Source of the DNA: Sipunculus nudus
Lineage: Eukaryota > Annelida > Sipuncula > Golfingiida > Sipunculidae
Direction of reading: 5' to 3'
NCBI GenBank assembly: GCA_026874595.1
Contig: CM049316.1
Location: 49,294,695-49,358,694, forward strand
Length of the DNA: 64,000 nt
The position numbers and the translations under genes were made by a program. The notes beneath the pieces were generated by a model. It saw only the letters and a program-made list of their open reading frames with translations, searched no databases and was not told the DNA's origin. Shown here piece after piece: positions 59,144 through 64,000 of the stretch (the stretch's first letter is position 1; the number at the start of each line of letters is the position of its first letter).

Positions 59144-59869
59144 ATACTGTAAATGTGTAGTTATATTTTTAAACCTGGAAAAAATGAAGTATTGAAAAAA
59201 AAGGAATAAAGGCAAATATTGTTAATTTTTCCTGGCTCAGTAGAATGGGAATAAAAATGATTTGCTTTGTTTCTCCACCTTTCTGCCTGCTTAAATATTT
59301 AATAATTATTATATTTATGAATAAACATTTTTCTCTGTAAGCACTTGAATTCAATTTAATATCCTGTATGAATATGCAAGGGTGCTGTAACTCCAATCAT
59401 CCTCTTCCCCCACCCCATAGAGTCCTTGCTCTTTGGCACTGTGAACAATAGTTCTATTGCTTTTCCATAAAATTTAAAAACTAAAGATAATGTATAGTAC
59501 AGAAAGACTGAGGCGTTTTAACTCCCATCATAACCCCCTCCCCCCGTAAATCCTTCCACCTGTTAAGTGGGGACTTTATGGCTACTGTATACATATGATA
59601 AAATAGAAAATAGATTTATTAAAATAATTGGATCTCATTAAACAAATCTGTAAACTGTTGAACTGTCAATAGCTTATCAAAAAGGTAACCAATGGAAACA
59701 CATGGTCAGATCTCAAAATATTATTTGCAACAATTTCTTCAATCATATCAACCAACCATGGCCAAGATTACCTTTTCCGATCAGATTTTATCTGCTTTTC
59801 ATAATTTTTTTAGATTTTAACCTTCCAGGTGTTTAAGTACTGTTGAATGCTCCATTCCCTCTCTCTTTT

Positions 59870-59872
59870 CTC

Positions 59873-59942
<70 letters not shown>
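59870..59942 (+). repeat. (CT)n microsatellite
   Basis: A nearly perfect CT run of about 70 bp, with a shorter impure one at 58905-58990 in the same element. Confidence 0.95.
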
Positions 59943-59944
<2 letters not shown>

Positions 59945-60604
59945 TTTTTTTCTACATCCACCTCCTAGCTGCCCTCACTGTTCCCTTCTCTGAGCCCCAT
60001 CCCGATAGCAGCCTCAGTAAACAAGAACAAGATGAATCAGATATATTCATACTTTAATATTTTGTATAACTATTCGTCCATAGGTACCTATGTACATGCC
60101 AGAAATTATGTCAATATTGTGTAATATGTAGACATAGACGGCATCAAATAATGTACATTGTAAAGACTGAAGAGATATTGTGTCATACAGTCACAAATTC
60201 ATAAATCCCCTCATCAGCATAGTAAATCATAACATTATATCTGTCAAATTGAAATCTTGCAGACTTCCATACACTATAGATCCTTCAATAAATAGCCTAT
60301 TCATCATTCTACTACTGCTTATTACTGCTGTCATTGCATTCATAATTGCTCAGATGTATCGCAATTTTCAACCCCTCCTAAATAAATAAAAAATAAACCA
60401 CTATATTTAACTCTATTAATCCTTCAGTCAGGTTATTTCATTTATTATTTACTCACATATTACATTACATTCCTTTATAATAGCCCAACATGTCCATAAT
60501 ATTCATAAGCTTTATCGACTCAATGATAAAGCTTTATCACAATGGAGAAACATTTATGGTCCAATCACAATCAGCTGAGCGCCGTGACCCATGGGTCCCT
60601 TGTT

Positions 60605-60950
60605 TATGTAAGTTAAATGTATTTTTATTATTATTTTTAATATCTTAAATTATTTAATTTTGATTAATGTATGATAAGGGTGTGGTCGGTCATAATAGCT
60701 TATGGTTAATGTTGTCTTTGTTTGTAAAAACCGACATAAAATAAAATATTTTTATTATATTGAATTGCCGGTATCAGTCTTCTATTTTCTCTCACATGTG
60801 CCTGCTTGTCATGAAAGTACTGACCTGCATGCGTATATACATTTATTAACAAGTCTTAAAAGCCAAAGCAACAAATATACAGTGCATTTAGATTTATAAA
60901 TCGTTATGGTTTTTTCTAAAGTTATATCCCTAAGCATTAGCAATCAATAG
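60605..60950. other. Right arm region of the composite insertion
   Basis: AT-rich, no recognised feature until the GATACG-type motifs of the right end begin at about 60940. Confidence 0.4.
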
Positions 60951-61034
60951 ATACGACCAATACAGTATGCAACGCATTCGATTATCGTATCGACATTGTT
61001 TATCGATTCATATCGATATATTGATACAGCCCTA

Positions 61035-61943
61035 CTGTTGATATAGTTTTCATATTATGCACACAGAAGGATTTCAGCTTTTAAGTTTCAAAAGCTGAAA
61101 GAAATTGGCCAAAAATTGTAGCTTTTATTAATGTTTTTGTGAGACCATGTCAGACCCAGGCTCTCCCCAGCCGCTCTTCAGTCACCTGTATGTCGACCTT
61201 GTTGACCTTTCAGCAAATTATGCACACTTGAGGCGAGGCATACACTGGGGCAGCGAGGCAACAATTTATTTTTTTTAATATAAATAAAAGCCACAAAACC
61301 AGGTACTTATGATCATTATTAAAATATGTGAATTTTGTATATTCTGGATTCTCAACATCATTGTTTGGCTAAAACTGAATAAATACCAGACATGGTGAGA
61401 ATACTTTGCAAATGTATTTGAACAGGAATATGAATATGTAATCCATTATAAAATTTTTTGCATAAGAATGGGAATTCAGGTAAAAATGAAAGTATTTGAA
61501 TACCAGTGCAAATACTTTCAAAATGTATTCATGAATGCATTCATGAATATATTCTATAATATTATTTTAATAATCATTTCAGTTATATTTTATTTTAAAA
61601 AATTGTATGATTCTCTTATTATTTTTATTAAACATATATAACACAATATTTGTTATTAAATTTTAATAAATAGTTAAACTCTTATATTATATATGCTGCT
61701 TATAAGTTATATGGCTAAGTCAAAATCTGTGTGACAGTAGCACTCCATTTGTTAATAAAATAAATGAAATTAATCCTCTTCCCTGTCGCCAAAAATACTA
61801 TCAAAATCATACATAAGCTAAACACCAACAACTCATAATACAGCTTATATTTATTACCACACAAAACCAGCATGTGCTTTATTTAAAAATCATATTTTTT
61901 TATCATATATAACAGCTGAGCGCCGTGACCCATGGGTCCCTTA
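61035..61943 (+). repeat. Family A host copy, right of the composite insertion
   Basis: It continues 50578-50719. It has the TTGACCTTTCAGCAAATTATG and CATTCATGAATATATTCT blocks and ends AACAGCTGAGCGCCGTG, ACCCATGGGT, CCCTTAT at 61943. An internal deletion at about 61260 removes the TTGATCCAGG block. Confidence 0.75.
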
Positions 61944-62554
61944 TACTATTTTTGAGACCTGCAAAGATGCATTTATCTGTTAACAGGGTGCAATTGGTAA
62001 CCATTCAACCTGGAATCTTCTAGTGTAACATGTAGGGAGGTTAACGAAAAATCTCCTTGGAAACCTGAAATTAGGTTTCTGTTACCCATATCCTTTGAGC
62101 CATAGGGCTTATTGTATGTACCCATCAGTATAATTAAAAATTTGATTCAAAACCTCAAATTTCTGAACGACAAATGCATTCATCACCATGATTCTTTGCA
62201 TGCACATTTATCATGGAGTGTTTCTTCAGTTCCGGCAGACTGGTGGCCCTACCTGGGTTTTTCAAATTTTATGCACTTTCTTTCAGTTTTAATTTTTGAG
62301 ACCTTCAAAGATGCAATTGTCCCTGTCAAAGATGCAATTGTCCATTAACAGGGTAGAATTTTTAATTTGACATCCAGAGAGGTCCACGAAAAATCTCCTT
62401 TGAAACCTGAAATTAGGTCTCTGTTACCCATATCATCCCGAGCTGTGCTTCGATTTAATGGGGATACCACCTTAATTTGGCATTAGGATGATAAAATTCC
62501 TTTTGTGGATGTCTTCCTAGTCAGCTGAGTGCCATGACCCCTGGGTCACTTGTT
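61944..62554 (+). repeat. Family A2 tandem units and 3' end
   Basis: Two units (61980-62290 and 62330-62430) have CTCCTTGGAAACCTGAAATT and GTTACCCATATC. The end is GTCAGCTGAGTGCCATG, ACCCCTGGGT, CACTTGTT at 62554. No head. Confidence 0.6.
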
Positions 62555-62734
62555 GAAAAATGTTTTAAGCACATAAATTTCACATAACATTTTGTAATTT
62601 GAAGTCACCAGGGCCTGCTGTCAGCTGTTCAAGCCCAATGGTGACCCAAATTAATTAGTCCATTGTCAATGTTGTCGCTAGCGCCTCACTGCTCTACTTC
62701 CCAATAACCCTAGAGAGGCTCCTGATTTTCTCAC

Positions 62735-63206
62735 TTAAAGGTGCCAATTCACAAACCTTTTGAAAAAGAATTTATGGGATTTCTTGCTTGCTCTGTGTAT
62801 ATATTAATGATCTAAGGGTAGTTTTGGTTGTGAAAAGTTATTATAATGCCTTTTTGAAGGATGTATGAACTTGTTTATCAACAACATGTTTGTAAACAAC
62901 AGAAATGTTGACAAACGGGAAAACATGTAACCTGATGTGGTAGGTTCATATATACAGAGTTTGAAAGGTCACTTGTTGCAAAGCGCCATTTTCTAAGCTC
63001 TGGCTTATATGAATTGCTGCCAGATGCCTTTGTAGAGTATGATTTTATTTATTTTGGCGGGCCCCCACATATTCTAAACACACTGATAAGAACAAAATAA
63101 GCAGCCTGCATTCAGTGATTTTCAAATTTTCTTGCCTATTTTCATAAAAGCTCCAACAGATTGACTTTTGTTTATAAAGATCAGATAAGTGATTGGGCCC
63201 CTTTAA
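62735..63206. mobile_element. TTAA-flanked MITE
   Basis: The left end TTAAAGGTGCCAATTCAC faces a right end whose reverse complement is TTAAAGGGGCCCAATCAC. TTAA is present on both sides, and the host is a family A interior (CTCAC|TTAA|CAT) that resumes at once. The AAAGGGGCCCAATCAC end is, to my knowledge, a common mollusc MITE type. A TTAA duplication would suit a piggyBac-type transposase. 472 bp, non-coding. Confidence 0.7.
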
Positions 63207-63416
63207 CATTTTAACTGTGGAAGCAAGAGACTGTTTTGTCAAGGATATAACTTTATTTAATCTTGAATCAGTTGTATACCAGAAATAAGATCATAGTTTA
63301 GTAAATTTTTTCAGATATTGGCTTAAAAGTAAAATTGGTATCTTTAATTGTCCCCAACCATAGCATTTTTATTAAGAAACAGCTGTTGATTTCAGCATGT
63401 ACACATAAGGATTTAT

Positions 63417-63580
63417 AGCTCGGCTGACTATAAGTCAACTGAGCAATAGAGATGGTCCTTTGTCTGTCAGCTGTCTGTCCAGTTAACTGGCATGTTTTGA
63501 AACCGTGGGATGTATGAATTCAAAATTTGGCATACCATTAGATGTCCCCAATAGAGAGTTGACTCATTCAGCCAAAATGT
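63417..63580 (+). mobile_element. Family A head, truncated
   Basis: AGCTCGGCTGACTATAAGTC, the GTCTGTCAGCTGTCTGTCC stretch and CATACCATTAGATGTCCCC; then a 46660-type block (CTCAAGTTTGTTCAAATGG). Confidence 0.6.
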
Positions 63581-63739
63581 TTAAAATATCACAAAATATT
63601 CCCGGAGATAAGCTCTCTCAAGTTTGTTCAAATGGTTTTGGTTGGGTGAATTTTTGCAGAGTTACAGGAATTTTAACTTAGTCATTTGGCCAAGTAAGCA
63701 TACTAAGAAACCTGGAGGATCATGCTGGGCATAGGTTAG

Positions 63740-64000
63740 GGTAATAACCCCACAAACCAGGCCAGTCACCCTGCCCCAGTCATAATAACCCCACAAACCA
63801 GGCCAGTCACCTTGCCCCAGTCATAATAACCCCACAAACCGGGCCAGTCACCCTGCCCCAGTCATAATAACCCCACAAACCAGGCCAGTCTTCCTGCCCC
63901 AGTCATAATAACCCCACAAACCAGGCCAGTCACCCTGCCCCAGTCATAATAACCCCACAAACCAGGCCAGTCACCCTGCCCAAGTCATTGCCAGGGGTAA
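63740..64000 (+). repeat. 41-bp minisatellite running to the window edge
   Basis: About six copies of CATAATAACCCCACAAACCA plus GGCCAGTCACCCTGCCCCAGT. Anchors at 63781 and 63822 give a 41-bp period. Copies are nearly identical. The last copy degenerates (CAAGTCATTGCCAGGGG) at the window end. Confidence 0.92.

Larger units (their letters stand above)
57102..60604 (+). mobile_element. Family A element, complete ends, carrying nested MITEs
   Basis: Head AGCTCAGCTGACTATAAG; end CAATCAGCTGAGCGCCGTG, ACCCATGGGT, CCCTTGTT at 60604. It holds the Harbinger-like insertion at 57505 and the direct-repeat-flanked unit at 57937. It also holds (CT)n at about 58905-58990 and 59870-59942 and (TA)n at 59107-59141. 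The interior 59330-59840 resembles 3060-3490. Confidence 0.6.
50720..61034. mobile_element. Composite hAT-like insertion with 8-bp target duplication
   Basis: It is flanked by CTGTTGAT at 50712-50719 and 61035-61042. The left end TAGGGCAGGGTTTGG faces a right end whose reverse complement is TAGGGCTGTATCAA. Both arms hold GATACG/ATACGTATTG-type palindromic motifs. The interrupted family A copy is continuous when the insertion and one duplication are removed. Most of the 10.3 kb is later nested material: a LINE tail, three family A elements, an LTR and MITEs. No transposase was recognised, so the original element may have been short. Confidence 0.75.

Overview
This window is eukaryotic, AT-rich and dense in repeats. 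It most likely comes from a marine invertebrate, and a bivalve or other mollusc fits best. The reasons are the abundant Helentron/pearl-like elements with GTCC microsatellite cores, TTAA-flanked MITEs and very large repeat-filled introns. The species cannot be fixed from the sequence alone. No long intact open reading frame is present; most frames of 60-100 codons are chance frames inside repeats.

The one host gene I can support is on the plus strand and spans almost the whole window. Six short exons (4576-4627, 10884-10957, 21138-21177, 30971-31055, 39965-40082, 45305-45539) join with matching codon phases (0-1, 1-0, 0-1, 1-2, 2-0, 0-1). Together they encode the MG2-MG3-start of MG4 part of an alpha-2-macroglobulin / thioester-containing protein / CD109 family member. 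The first exons lie upstream of the window. The bait and thioester regions, if present, lie downstream. The introns are about 5-10 kb long.

The introns are layered mobile DNA. (1) A very abundant family, here called A, has a head AGCTCAGCTGAC, a (GTCC)n-rich segment, a sub-terminal inverted copy of the head, a palindrome ACCCATGGGT and the end CCCTTGTT. This is the layout of Helentron-associated elements (HINEs). (2) A second family, B, is Helitron-like: TC start with hairpin, 3' hairpin, CTAG end. It carries 280-bp tandem units built of two half-units, each with the dyad GGTGGCGCCACC. (3) Fossil retroelements: a non-LTR RT fragment (4780-5400, minus), a non-LTR RT tail (51265-51525, plus), a non-LTR ORF1 fragment (34269-34628, minus), a Ty3/gypsy-like gag-protease remnant (14988-15818 and 19321-19626) and a solo-LTR candidate (56159-56987). 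(4) DNA transposons bounded by inverted repeats and target duplications: TA-flanked elements at 1530-3048, 15819-19320 and 21721-22707; hAT-like at 42996-43595 and a 10.3-kb composite at 50720-61034; Harbinger-like at 57505-57840; a TTAA-flanked one at 62735-63206. (5) Tandem arrays: an 80-bp satellite (22708-24472), 144-145-bp units (28253-29660), about 144-bp units (14423-14940), a 30-bp minisatellite (32733-33062) and a 41-bp minisatellite at the right edge.

Several insertions can be proved from the sequence itself because the interrupted repeat or frame resumes exactly on the other side. The window therefore gives a readable relative chronology of insertions within the introns of one immune-type gene. 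I saw no CRISPR array, rRNA or tRNA gene and no bacterial-type operon.
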